A stretch of DNA of 64,000 nucleotides from Thunnus maccoyii (taxonomy: Eukaryota > Chordata > Actinopteri > Scombriformes > Scombridae), in the NCBI RefSeq assembly GCF_910596095.1, contig NC_056546.1, positions 6,571,425 to 6,635,424 on the forward strand, in the 5' to 3' direction. Both the position numbers and the translations under genes were made by a program. The notes beneath the pieces are model-generated. The model was not told the origin of the DNA. It searched no databases and was given only the letters and a program-made list of their open reading frames with translations. Positions 1 through 12,545 of the stretch are shown here, one piece after another (positions within the stretch are counted from its first letter, which is position 1; the number at the start of each line of letters is the position of its first letter).

Positions 1-4
1 TCTG

Positions 5-48
<44 letters not shown>

Positions 49-3000
49 CACGCCCTTGCTCGTTCTGTTTTCTGTACTAAGATGAAAAGATCACTCTTGT
101 CTGCCGTTTGTTGTCTTCGCTCTGAGAGGTTTTTTTTTCCTCTGGTTCTTTGCCACACGCTGCTAGTCTGACGGCTCGGGTCAAACGAAGTGACCCGCCG
201 CGCAATGCTAATGTGCTCCGGGGGAATCAGTTAAATTATGCTCTCTGCGGGGGTGAAGACATACATAACACTGGCATCAAACTCCTCAAGGTTATGCAGT
301 ATTTAGCCCTACAGCTTCCAGCTGTTTACAGAATATGAGGCATGTTTTCGCTAAACTGACATGTGTCCTACAGTTGGCCTGTGTCGGCCATGAGACTGAC
401 TGAGGGGCGAACATCGCGGCGGTTGGCCTACATCGGCCTCCAGTAGTCTCAGGAAAGATACAGGATGACGATTTGTTGGCAGGCACCCAGCTAGGCCCAG
501 ACTGCCACAGACATCAAAAGGAGTTTTATTTTGAACCCTGTGACCAGATCTGAGCCACATTACATTAAGAGATCTGATTTATTCACGACTTACTAAAGGT
601 TTTACCCCCAGACCAAAGCTTCTCCAATTTATCTCTATTATTTTTCTTCTCTCTCTGTCTTCGTTTCCGTCTTGTCTTGTTTTATCGTTGACCTGTTGAC
701 AGGGAGAGTTTCTGTGCTGTATAAGGAGTTTGACTGTTAACATCGTTCAAGATACTGAAAAATAAATAAAAATGGAGGCGTATCAGAATAATGCTGATAT
801 TTCTCTGTAATATTTAAATTTCTCTAGAGTAACGGTATGTTAAGGAATATGATCATGATGCTGGATCTCAATTATGTCTGTTAAGTCTGTATTCTTCAAT
901 CAAGAAATTAAAAGAAATTTAAAAAAGACATGGTTTTTGACTCTGTATAGTTTGGTTTTACAAATACATAACATACTTTATCACTGTTTGCTTACTAACC
1001 CCAGAAGACAACGATATAGTCTAAACAGGTAGGTTTTTTATATGATATAATAAAATATTGATCTATACACAGTTTGGTAGTAAATCAATGATGTGCCGAC
1101 AGAGCTTTACCACGATTCATTTTTACCGCACTGTGGCAAAAAAAAATGACAACGGTTTGATGAGGTTATTGATCAACGCTCATAAATCAGTTAACATTTT
1201 GGCCACATGCTGAGATTTCTGACTTTGTAAATTTCACCTTCCAAACACAATAAGCAGACAGACAAGAAGACAGGCGGATGAACAGAAATAGATCAACAGA
1301 CCCGACAGAGAAGACCAGACATGTGAAGCCCCGGGGAGATGTTGTGTCTAGATGAGGTTTTACAATGTGAAACATCACAACACATCCATATCAAACATCA
1401 AGAGGATTTTTACAACAACTTTCTTCTTTCTTCTCTCTTCTCAGCTCTCTCTCTCTCTGTGTCTCTCACTCACGCTCTCTCTTTCTCTCTTCCACTCTTT
1501 GGCAAATCTTTCTGCAGCTACTCCCTGTCTGCCACCTTTTGTTTCTCTGTCACATCTGTCCCCTTTTATCAGGGGTGGAAGCAGACAGATAAGCGCTTTT
1601 CTATATATTCTGAAGTAGAAGTAAAGGTGTAAAGATTAACCGATACTTATCAGGAAACTGATACCAGAGTCAGAGATGTGGCTGATGCAGATTCGGCACT
1701 AATTTCGGAAAGAAAATCAGTGTGGCTTTCGATAACTGATCTTCCTTTAGTGCCCTCTCAATCTCTCTTTCTGCCCTCCTGTATCTATAGCCTCTGTGTG
1801 TGTGTGTGTGTGTGTGTCAGTGTGTGTGTGACCCGGCCCTCTCACATCGACAACATTCCCCCACTTAAAGAAAATGTTACTACCACCATGTTCACCGCTG
1901 CCTGACATTTACATCGCAGTTGCGGTCTTCAGAACGCACGGCGGTATCATATAATATTCTGGGGACACCACACATCCTGCCACTAATTTATGAAGGCGAC
2001 ATGTTAAGTTACTGAAACGAGAAGTCACCACAAAGCAAGTAACTAGCTGCTTAAGAACAAAAAGTTACTGCAGCTAAGAGCTGCTTTAATTACAGGGACA
2101 TGCACCCGTAAAGTCCATGTTTGCTACTGCTGGTGTGAAAGCAGACGTAGCTTTAGTTTATTAGTGCCTCCAGACAACAAAAACAAACACAAACAAAATC
2201 AGCTGATGATGTCAAGTCTGTCCTTATATAGTCAATCATTAACATGCTGTTAAAGGAGATGCTGGAGAGACCGGTACACAGACAAAGTACAGTAATAGAG
2301 ATGTATGTACGCACAGTACAAAGAGTGAGACCAAAGAAGACAGAAGAGGACAGAGGAGGTGAGCAGAAAGGTGTCAAACAGAAATATGGAAACATTATGG
2401 AGAAAAAAGCCATGTTGACCCCCCCAGAGAAACTTTCATCCGTGCTTTAAGTGCTAGATTAAGTGAAATAAGGGAAACAGAAAGATGTGAAAGCGTGAGA
2501 TGACATGGAAAATATAAACACAACAGCATAATTTGACTTTTGAGTTGATTTTTTTTGCTTTTCATACTGTCTGAAAGGTCTACAGTTGAACTCTCTGCTT
2601 TGGAAGAAACCTCCACCGCAGACAAACAGACGAGATATTCTCAGATGTAACCTGAATCTAAAGTCTGACGTCACTGAAACTGTCACCTTTAACAAAGAAA
2701 ACTAAACTGAGAAAACAAGACTGCCACATATCGCTTAACTTATATATAAAATAAATAAATTAAATAATAATTCATTCAAATGCACTTTGACATTTTTGAA
2801 AGCTGACGTATTTCCATTTATTTAACCAAAATATTTGGGTCATTACAACTTGGTGTTTTGTTTGCGGACGTTTAACAAAATTTTACTGAGACAAACTACC
2901 AGACAGTTTATCAAAATAATAAGAAAAGACAATAATGGAGTTTCTCAGTATCTCATTGTGGTGAACACACCAATAAATGTATTATTATTAATCCACTAAA

Positions 3001-4230
3001 GGGATAGATATAATAAACAATATTCATAAAAGTAATACTATGGATTTCAACTCCAAATGAGTTAACGGTGCTTAACCTCCCTTATAGTAGACTGTTTTCT
3101 GATATGTTTGCCATTTTTTAGGGGTTCATGTGATTTTAAGTTAGTTCAAAACCACCAACAAAGTCACCCTCATCAGTTTTGTGTAGTGATTGGATAAGGC
3201 AGCTTCCAGATCCATCCCCAAAAACGAATCTATTGATCTATTTACAGTTTGAGTAAGTAGCTTCCCAGGAGCAGCTACAGTAAGATGTCTGCTGAAAAGC
3301 GTTGCCTATTTCCAGTTGTATGATCTTCTCTTAGAGGAGGGTAAAGATTGATTTGGCCTTCTCTATCCAATCATACGCATCAGGCAACACTGATAATCAC
3401 AATCACACACACACACACACACACCTTGTCCCCAGAGGACTGCTCATATATGGACTATATATATACCCTGTATGTGTGTGTGTGTGTGCACATGTAGGAT
3501 CACACACATTCATTTTTAATATCCATGAATGTGTTTGATGTGTTTGTCCATGTGTCATATGCAGGAATTTGTGTGTGCATCCGTATGAGTGATTACTGCA
3601 AATTATAAAGCGTAAAGATAATTTGTGTGAGTGTGTGTGTGTGTGAGAGAGAGAGAGAAAATACCAGGTGTCAGATGTACTTAGTTCAGACCCCAGTGAT
3701 GAGTTCTCCACAGTGGCTGGAGAGGTCACGACCCCATTATAGACAGGTCACACACCAACCCCCAGTGTGAGAGTTTATGGGAGTGAAAGCCGCGTTGTGG
3801 TCTGCGTACCTAATGGAATAGATGTAGCGTGTGTGAGTGTGAATATCTGTATGTTTATGTGTATGAAAGAGAAAACCCAACATTCAAAGATTTATTTATC
3901 ATATGCTTATATTACCCTGTATGTGCAGTGAAACGCGGGGGTGGCATGCCTTAGGGGATGTGCCAAAAGGTTAGCGTGCAATCATAATAATTAGAATTAG
4001 AGGAGCCACTTTGACCACACGTATCGGTCTGTAGGAAGCAGCAGCACGCCCACCTTAAGCGGCGCAAATGGATCCGTGAACCTGGACGTGGTTGTTGAAG
4101 CTTGTCACTACTTCCACAGACTCACTGATGTTTTCCCGGTCAACGTCACTCAGCGTATCCTGTAGTGTAGTGTGACACGGCAGTCTAACACCTGACCACT
4201 CTCATCACCACAGCTTCCTGTACCATCCTT
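1..4230. other. Gene-free left flank
   Basis: No supportable exon. It opens with a CT tract (about 9-46). Further simple repeats: CT-rich at about 1440-1500, TG at about 1797-1830, CA at 3404-3423, TG at 3473-3488 and TG/AG at 3628-3657. Open frames across these are repeat artefacts. About 4010-4170 is GC-richer and might belong to the LINE fragment that follows. Confidence 0.6.
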
Positions 4231-4233
4231 TGT

Positions 4234-4640
4234 TTATGTGTCAGTATGAAGAAGATGGCGGCGTGATCCGACTTGCCAAATGGTGGAGAGAATTAGTATT
4301 GTACACTTCTTGAATAGAGAATAACAATGGTCCAGAGTCTGCCCTCTGGTGGGATGTGTAATGTACTTATAGTTCAGCAGAACATCTTTGCTTTGCCAAA
4401 ATCCCCAGTCACTATGAGAGCAGCGTCCAGGCAGAACATGATTCAGCCGTGACAATGCTGCGTCGGGATCTGCCTGCGGTGGTATGTGTACAGCTGAGAT
4501 GACAACCAAAGTAAACTTCCAGTGAAGGCAGAGTGGGCAGCATGATGTCCCAGTGGAGTCCAATCCTTGCTCTAAGATGATCCATCCTGCTCTTCAAGGA
4601 CTGGACACCACCAAGTAAGGCACTGGGGGTATGTGTCATA
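4234..4640 (-). mobile_element. Non-LTR retrotransposon endonuclease-domain fragment
   Basis: Two overlapping minus-strand frames carry recognisable motifs of fish LINE ORF2 N-termini. 4639-4412 begins around PSALLGGVQSLKSRMDHLRA. 4563-4234 holds VVISAVHIPPQAD and then ITHPTRGQTLDHCYS. The middle of the endonuclease domain is missing and the frames are shifted relative to each other, so this is a dead, internally deleted copy. Confidence 0.75.
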
Positions 4641-5271
4641 TCCTGCCAGGACTTTTTGTTGTGTTTGGACTCTTTGTGTTTCTGTTATTTTGGGTTTTAT
4701 GTGTTACACTTATGTTGCCTGGTCATTTGGTTGAGCTTGTTTATGTTATTTGACTTTGGGGGACTTTCCTGCATTTTCGGTTGGATTGTGTTATGTGTTC
4801 TGGGATATTGTTTTCTCTGTGTGTTCCTTCACTCCTCCTGTGTTCATGTGCTCCTCGTCTCACCTACCCTGCATCACCCTCGTTAGCCCTGCCCTGCTCC
4901 TAGTGTCTTCCCCAGTCTATCAGCTCCCAATCTGCCCTTGTGCTGCGTCACCTGTTCCTTGTCTGATTACTTTAGTGTATTGTTACCTTTACTTCCTGTG
5001 TTTTCCCACCTTTGTTGATTGCTTCATGTGTTTCACCTGTGTCTTGTTTCACTCAACTGTATTCAGTTTGTGATCAGACTCTGTGTATTTAAGTCCCGTT
5101 CTCAGTTCAGTTTTTGTGCAGTTGTCCATGTATCTGGTCAGTGTTCCTGGTTCCTGTTTTCAGTGTCTGCTGTTTCTTTCAAATTATTCAATAAATAATT
5201 TCTGCATCCGATCCTGCCTGCCTGCCGTCTTCTGCGTTTGGGTCCACCTGCTCCACTCACTCCATGACAGT
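4641..5271 (+). repeat. LTR-like interspersed repeat, plus-orientation copy
   Basis: This 630 bp stretch is rich in T and C. It has a TATA-like TGTATTTAAGTCCC (about 5083) and an AATAAA polyadenylation signal near 5190, and it ends in TCCATGACAG. A second copy lies in reverse orientation in chrna1 intron 6 (about 29141-29600), sharing for example GTTCATGTGCTCCTC and TTAGCCCTGCCCT. The TATA-to-polyA layout and the ending suggest a solo LTR of a Gypsy-type element. That family assignment is inference. The 5' boundary is approximate. Confidence 0.6.
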
Positions 5272-7758
5272 ACGGACAGTGGGTTTGGGCTCTCTCAAGC
5301 ACGTCTTGCACCTTCGCTGATACGCACTCTACTGTTGTTGCCATGATAAGCATCTCACAGGATCCCTGTTGGACACATCCAATCAAAACACAAAAAGCTG
5401 GAAAACTGGTAAATTGAGTCAAATCCAACAAAAACAATAAACAAGTACAGTCTTCACGGAGCAGTCACAATGCCGTCTGAACACAGGGGGACCATCTTTT
5501 TTTTTTGTTTTGCAAACATAAATACATTTTAACATCAGTTAAGCTGAATAATGAATATGCCAACTTTATGCTCACTGGCATTTTTGATATTTTTGTTCCT
5601 TTGAATTAAAATGAACAGCAGAGATGAAGGTAAAGAAGCAAGTGAACAAAAGTGTCTGACAAACAGCTTTTGATGAACTTATGAAATGTTTATATGCTTA
5701 TAGTATATTGCTTCCAAACTGAGTAAATGCAGTCTCTTTGTCTCGATACCAGACACATTAAAATTCTTAATGCACTTGTCATGTAGGGAATCAAACTGAA
5801 TAAATTTATTTTTTCGCACTGTGGGACTCAGGCACAGACAGGACAGTTTTACACCCGCTATATATCTGCAGTCTATTCAAACTCTGGAGTACTTATTCCT
5901 TTACTTCACAAGAAAATGTAAAATTTCCATCCTCTTTCAAGTGAACTTGGATGTAGTACGTAATCTGAAACAGATACAGCATGGAACCAAATAAAAGTTT
6001 TATGGGTACTGGGGGTGGATGCTGACATCTTAGCCAGCAATTACCAATGCTTGGAAAGTCCAGTAAAAGAAAAGAAACTGTCTGAACTAATTCAGTTGAC
6101 AAAAATCATCCAATTAACACTTTGTTAGTTTATCTGACTTTTATTTATATGCCCTACTTCCTTTCAAATAGACAATTTGATCCAAAACAAATCAAACTTC
6201 AAAATGCAACGCAGTCCAAACTTCTTTTTTTTTCCATACAAGGGCCAAACAAAACAAAAACTTCATTTTGTTATTACCAAACTGTTGCTGTGCTTCCTGG
6301 GAGCCAGTGTCATTACCTCTTGTCCATCAGGGACCCAAACTTAAATGTAGGTAAATTAAAAACACATCAGTGCTCTTCATATTAAAAGGACTTAATGTGA
6401 GTAAATATAGTATCTCAACCCAGAAACCAGGCTAATTAAAATATACTAGGACTCTTATCATTTGGGGACTAAATAATCGTCTCTCACCTGGAGCCTGTCC
6501 AAAGGGACATTTGTGTTTTGAATTCTCTTCCATAAAAAGGTCAAACTTTTGCTACTTCAGAGAATTATCACCAGAGAACTCACCAAGGGGGAGGAGAAGG
6601 AGGATGGGGGGGGGGGGGGGGGATGCCCTCAAACTAAAATAAATGAAATCCTTCTTCCTGTCTGTCTCTTCCTTCTGTCTCCTTCTACTTTCAAACTGTG
6701 CCACCGTCAGTTCTCCATGCTGTGGAGTCAGAGTTGAGTTACTGAACACGTGTCTGACAAAGGCCACTTTGTTCACTGTCTCACCCGGAATACAAACAAA
6801 TAACATCTACTACAGTGTACAGAGTGAGGGACAATCTATGCAAAATCTGAATTTGTGTGTCTAGTTCATAATGGAACCAACCCCTTCAACAATGCTGCAT
6901 TTGGATGGACCTCAGCTATGTAGAAAGAAAGATATACACTATATAAACCCAAGTCTGACAGAGGGATAAATCATTTGTATCTTTGCAAAAATGCAAAAAA
7001 ATAACATGTTTCTTGAAGCAAGAATGATTGGAAAGTTTGTGATACCACATGTCACACTGAAGCAACACCCAGGGAAGACATTGGTCTTGTGTTTACAGAT
7101 CTGTTAGCAATGGACACTACTTTCCTGTAGCACGTGTGTATGAACACCAAAGCTGTCCACATCATCCAGCCCTCTAATCAATGTATTCTGCTCCTCATAA
7201 TCACAACAACACATTAACAAAATAAAGAAAATGAAGGAATGAACAAAGACATGAAAAAGCAGTAGATTCTCTAGTGTCCACTGTATTAACATGCAGAGGT
7301 TCTAGTTGTTTTCCATATTTAAGCCAAGCTAGTTGCATCTTTTTTAAAATGATGTATTTTGTGATTGAAGGGATGACACGAGTATCCCAGGACAATTCAC
7401 AGCTAAGAACATGTGGTTTTGTATGTGCCTTATCCAATAAATCAAGAAAGGAAACCTATGGAAGCAGTTCAGACACATTTGTAAGCATTAATGCCAAAGA
7501 ATAAATACAGATGTTAATACAGGAGTACTTCCATGCCAGATAGTAGGCAGTCAATTTTGAATGAATTCCAACTAACAAGTAATTTGTTAAAATTAATTCA
7601 AAATCAACCCATATAACATAATGTGTCAGAGACAGGCAATTCGCTGTGACTGTCATAACTATTTACGACCAGCGATAAACATCCGTCAGCGGTCAGAGAG
7701 AGTGTCTTAATGTTCAGTATGGTCTTTATATTTTCCTGTGTGGTGTCATACAGCTGCA
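5272..7758. other. Unassigned intergenic DNA
   Basis: AT-rich single-copy-looking sequence with a G homopolymer at about 6606-6622. No coding exon or known element was recognised. All open frames are short and lack family motifs. Confidence 0.5.
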
Positions 7759-8049
7759 CTATGGGTCTTGACGTAGCACTGTGTCAGACAAAGTTGTGGA
7801 GTTGACATTGTTCCTCTCGTTTGATGCCTCCACTGCAACTCTTGTGTGGTAAACTAGCTGCCGAGTCCTCAGATTTGTTGCCGTTGTAGAGTGAGTCAGC
7901 TGCTTCTTACAGAGTTGGCAAACAGCCTGATCTTTGTTGGTAATTTTGCCATCTGTGGTGTCGCCCCCAAAATACTTCCACAACCTGCTTCTCAGATGCT
8001 TTGGTGTTATTTGATCAGCATGGCTTTGCCTGCTACTGTCCTTCTCCAT
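7759..8049 (-). mobile_element. hAT transposase N-terminal (BED zinc finger) remnant
   Basis: The minus-strand frame starts MEKDSSRQ and carries LWKYFGGDTTDGKITNKDQ followed by VCQLCKKQL and NLRTRQLVYH, the layout of the BED zinc finger of hAT transposases. The first zinc-ligand histidine expected in the LRTH position is Arg, and no catalytic domain follows, so it is a decayed fragment. Confidence 0.75.
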
Positions 8050-10295
8050 TTTTATCTGTTAGCTTAGTTTACTGGCAGGTCAAAGAGCGTGCAATAGGTC
8101 AAGTTGAGAGTGAATTTTAAGGACGCCCTCTGCTCGGTCACAAAGCAAACTACCTCAAACGGTCTGTTGCACTGATAGACTGTAAGTTTTGTATTTGAAC
8201 AGGTCATTACAGTTCGAATATTTAATTTTAACCAGGTATATATCTGATGTGAATACATCAATTCTAGTGAACTGTGAATGTTGTAGTCATAATTCAGTGA
8301 CGCTGTCTTCCAACACAGAGAAGTGAGAGGTCAGAAACAGCAGAATAGTATTTTTGGAAAGACAGAAACTCAAAATTTTGCTCGAAGACACTACAGCATG
8401 CTGACTGCTTTTGATGACAGCGGTCTCCAGTTGATCAGTAGTCTTTCTCTGCTCATTTCACTCCCTGCCACGCACAATTTCCTCCTGCTCTCAGCATAAG
8501 TCCACTCTGCTGAAGTGTCCTTCAGCAAGACATTGTTCGCTCTCAGATTTCTCCTGGCTTCATAGATGCTGCTCCGTGTCCGACCATAGCTTAAATCTTT
8601 GTTCTCTATTGTACTATACTTTGAACATTCAATAGTAATAAAGACATCCACATATTTTCCTTTCTTTACAAATAACTATCCTCTTGGGGCAGTGCTGATA
8701 TTACACAAAATCATTTGTTACACAAAGCCGCATTTACTTTAAAGACTATAACAGGAGGAAATTGATTTTTTGTGCTTGGTAAGGACACTTTCAATTCTCC
8801 TGATGATGTCTCACAACAAAGACCTTTTACAAAACTCCTTGAAATAGATTTAATTCTGAAAGTCTCTGGCTACACTCGGCCTGAAGGCTTGTTCTGGTTT
8901 AGGATCTATCTGGCGCCTGTCCCTTTCTTCCTCTCTCTTCCTACTTTCCCTGTCTGTTATTAACTTTCCATATTCATAGGATTATCGATTCCAGACATAT
9001 ATGACCAATCTACATCACTTTAATTTATCATCAAGTGCCTCAAACTGTGACAATGTTCATTCAACATATGTTGAACATATTTCCGTCTGGTCTTTTCAGA
9101 TTCCAACCACTGGAATGTGAGCTCTTCACCAGACATCTTTCAGCCAGCTGGAGATTTCTGCTCCTTCTAATCATCTAAGCATTCAGAGTTTATCTCAGAG
9201 CATCTTGCAAGGGTGAAATATTACACAAACCTCGAGGCCAGTGCTCCAGTCTGGGTTTATTCAACAGCTGTGGGAACATCAACACCTCTTGAGAAAACGG
9301 TACATTTAACAAATATATGTATCTCTGTGTTATATTCCCCCAAAACAACAAACAAATTAGGAATCGGGGGTTTTAAATTAGTCCTTGGACAACATCCAGC
9401 CCTAAAATTGGCCTGAATTATAGCTTCAGGGGAAACACAGTACCTAAGGCCAGTTTTTGTATTTGCACTATAGCCAAAACATACAGACCAAGATAATAAG
9501 AGCAATTTGGAAAACCCAAGTAAGTAAGTTCAGTTAAGTAACTAAGTTGTCACAAACCTCAAGGCATATTCTGGCGTTATGACTTTACATATTGCAAAAC
9601 TGTGTGACTGTATCGTATAACATTCAAACAAGAATTATGTGCAGCCCCAGTAAAAGTTAAAAAAAAAAAAAAATTACTTTGTTCCTTTTCTTGACAGTTA
9701 GCTGTATTTCTAAAGGATAAAAGTCAGTTCAGACTAGCAAAGGCTCATATTGCCAGTCTACTCTGTGAAGATCTGGACTTTTTTCATTACATTGTGGGAT
9801 TTTTAAAGGCACTATATAGTGTATAGATTTACAAACTCAAAGAACAAAGAATTTATACACTCAAATAAAAAGACAGACCGTATCAAAAACAACCAAACTA
9901 TAAAAAGTAGCTTTTGACAGAGTAAACTCTCCTTTTCCTTGTTGTTTGACCATTAAAACCCCCCTCCAGCGTATTTTGGCATATTTTTTGGCGTATTTCA
10001 TAGTCATTTCCTGATTGATTAGCCACAATGTTCACCAATATTTTTGGACAAATAACTTAATTTTGTGCGCAAAGTTCAAAAAGCTGTTTGCTAAAACGGA
10101 ACGATGACGTATGAAATATATAACGACGTATATAATAGAACACAGGTCATCCTCATAAAATCCCTTTGTTTTTGTGAGCATCACATAAGCTACTCATACA
10201 CTAACAGGTGCCTGTGTTTCAAATTAAACACTTGCTGCAGACGTGCTGCAATAAACGGATTAATTCTTAAAATATAAATAATTTATTTCAGTTAG
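8050..10295. other. Unassigned intergenic DNA
   Basis: No gene seen. Contains a poly-A run (about 9659-9674) and a short CACTATATAGTG palindrome near 9808-9820, of the kind found at the ends of fish MITEs, but no matching partner was found. Confidence 0.5.
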
Positions 10296-11110
10296 GGATG
10301 TCAACAGTCAGAGAATATTTTTGACCGGTTACACATGTCGGTCTACAGGTGAATTTGCACATACACTCCGCTAATGGCTAGACAATCGCATGTTCACAAC
10401 ATCAGAGATTCTTTTTTAATGGATGGAAGTAGCGGCGTAAAACCGACTCCTACATGGAGTGTTGAATTATGGTTTGTGTGTAGCCTTAATGTTGCTAGGC
10501 TAGCAAGTGTGTTAAAGTCTATTTACAGTGAGTATGTTAGAGTCAGTCAGCCCTAACAGTGTTTCGTTAGTCCAGTGTAACCTGCAGGAGATTCTCAAGG
10601 GTCGTGTAACATGTTTTTCTGCCACAAGGAAATAAAAGTCCAAAAGAAAAGAAACAAGAGTCCAAATCGTCTTCCAACATCTCTACTGCAGAAACGGAAT
10701 ATGTCGAGCCGCCAAATACCACTGTGACAGATGATAAGGAGCTCAAAGAGACAAACAGACAGTCATATAAATATTAACAGCTGGAGAAAATAATTTTTGG
10801 CCGCTTCCGAGAGCCTGGAAGGAGAGTGTGAGTATGTAACTATACTATGATGTAAGTTAGATTCAAGAAGTTCAAACATTATTTTTCCAAAACGGGGGGG
10901 GGGGGGCCTTATATTCAGGCCAATAAGGTACTAGCACTATGTTGGACCACATTAAGAAGAAGCACTCGGCTGCCATGTCAAAGGATGGCTAGCAGTTGCA
11001 GCCAAAGATCATTTCACTGACAGTCAGGGGGAGAAAGTGTGATGTGCGCCGATCCGAGGCTATCACCCAGTTGGTGTGCCGAATGATTATTTCATCTTTA
11101 TTTAGTCGGG
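10296..11110 (+). mobile_element. Decayed hAT transposon
   Basis: Begins with AGGGATGTCAACAGTCAGAG and TTGACCGGTTACACATG, resembling 5' ends of fish hAT elements. Coding traces follow: HIKKKHSAAMSKDG-like sequence near 10950 and, at about 10996-11098, QPKIISLTVRGRKCDVRRSE, similar to the region after the BED finger of hAT transposases. Stops and deletions interrupt it. The 3' end is not defined. Confidence 0.7.
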
Positions 11111-11927
11111 CAGTCTCATTGAGATTAAGATCTCTTTTCCAAGAGAGAAATGAGAAAAACATTCATAAGACAAGAACACAATCAGCAGACAGAAACAACA
11201 CAACTACACAATAAAGAAGGAATTAATAAAAACAGTTATAAGAATCATAAAAACATCAGATAATAAGGTTTTAAAATGTCCAGTCCTGCCAACATTAATG
11301 CGTACCTGAGGGATATCTAAGGTTAAGTCGTTACTGGATCGTGTACTCTAGTTACTAGATTTAAATGAGAGAAGAGATGTGAGGTAGTTCAGAAGCTTCA
11401 ACAGTAGAGCTTAATAGAAGAATGACATGAGATGGTTTTTGATAAAGCGTAATGCACTGTGATACACAGAGTTTAACTGCTGAAATGTTGATGGGCAGCA
11501 TGACAATACCATTGTTTCCCCTATATTCATTCTGCAGCTGCACACCACCGCTGCTGCAGAATGAATATGCGTGGCTGAGCAAGTGGCAGAAAAGTGGCGG
11601 TGAATGTGAGCAGAGCAGAGGAAAAGATTAGCAGTAAGTTGTCACAGTATAGGCTATAGAGTCTCAGTTAATAAATGCTGCAGCTTCTCAAGACCAAGAA
11701 AACTCTTGTCTGTTGTTTTCCCAACTGCTGGAAAAGTAAAGGGGGTTAGTCCTGAAGTTAGCAACAATGAGTTAGCCTAACCTTATCAGGCTCACTTAAG
11801 GTGGACTGACTTTAAGGTGAACCAGCTATTCTCATGTTAGTGTCAGTCTCAGCTGCTCTTAAACAGAGAAAAGAGACATGCCTGGCTGCTGAATCTTTTT
11901 GCTCAACTGCCCCCCCACCCAAAGCAG
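11111..11927. other. Unassigned intergenic DNA
   Basis: AT-rich sequence between the hAT remnant and the LINE fragment. It includes a local inverted pair, ATTCATTCTGCAGC near 11524 and GCTGCAGAATGAAT near 11552, which may be a small fold-back. No gene was recognised. Confidence 0.45.
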
Positions 11928-12545
11928 TCAACCTAGGGGAAACACTGAAAACAGAATATCTCCATAGTCAAGGACAGACATGAAGTTTGACTGCACAATA
12001 GTTTTACAGCTGGAAGAAGACAGACATCCTTTAATTCTATACAAGAGGCCTAGTTTGATTCTTAATTTTTGAGTCAAATGTTGAATATGAAGCTCCAAAA
12101 CACTACAGATTTCCAAAAGAATGGATGTTATTGGTGTTATTTTAGGAATTAAATATTTTTTTCTGGCCTCGCGGGGGTTCTCGTTGACCTTGCAGCCTGC
12201 CAGGCCTGTACAATTATAGGGGATACACTGAATCTTGAATAATAGTCTGCTGTCAAGCCAAAGTCCTAAGTATCTGTATGACTCAGCAAAAGTAATATGG
12301 GTGCCATTTAAAGTTTTAATCGCAGGATAGTCACTGGTGGAGGTGGAGAATACTATGTACTTGGTCTTTTTCAGCATTTAAATCTAGTCTGATTAAGGAG
12401 TGATAATTGGAAATCATCAAGGGCAGACTGAAGACGAGTCAGGGTCTAGGCTGGGGTGGAGCCTGGGGTATATAAAATTGTATCATCTGCAAAAAAGTGG
12501 ACACTGAAGTATTGATTAGGGAGAATTGTGTTATTTATGTATAAT
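11928..12545 (-). mobile_element. LINE reverse-transcriptase fragment
   Basis: Read on the minus strand, 12545-12440 holds FFADDTILYT (the RT catalytic FADD box). After frame shifts comes MLKKTKYIVFSTSTSDYPAI, then SYRYLGLWLDSRLLFK and IQHLTQKLRIKLGLLYR, and finally VQSNFMSVLDYGDILFS. This is the order of palm/thumb motifs in fish LINEs. About 45 codons that do not belong to RT (around 12115-12235) separate LLFK from IQHL, suggesting a small nested insertion. Several stops make it inactive. Confidence 0.85.
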
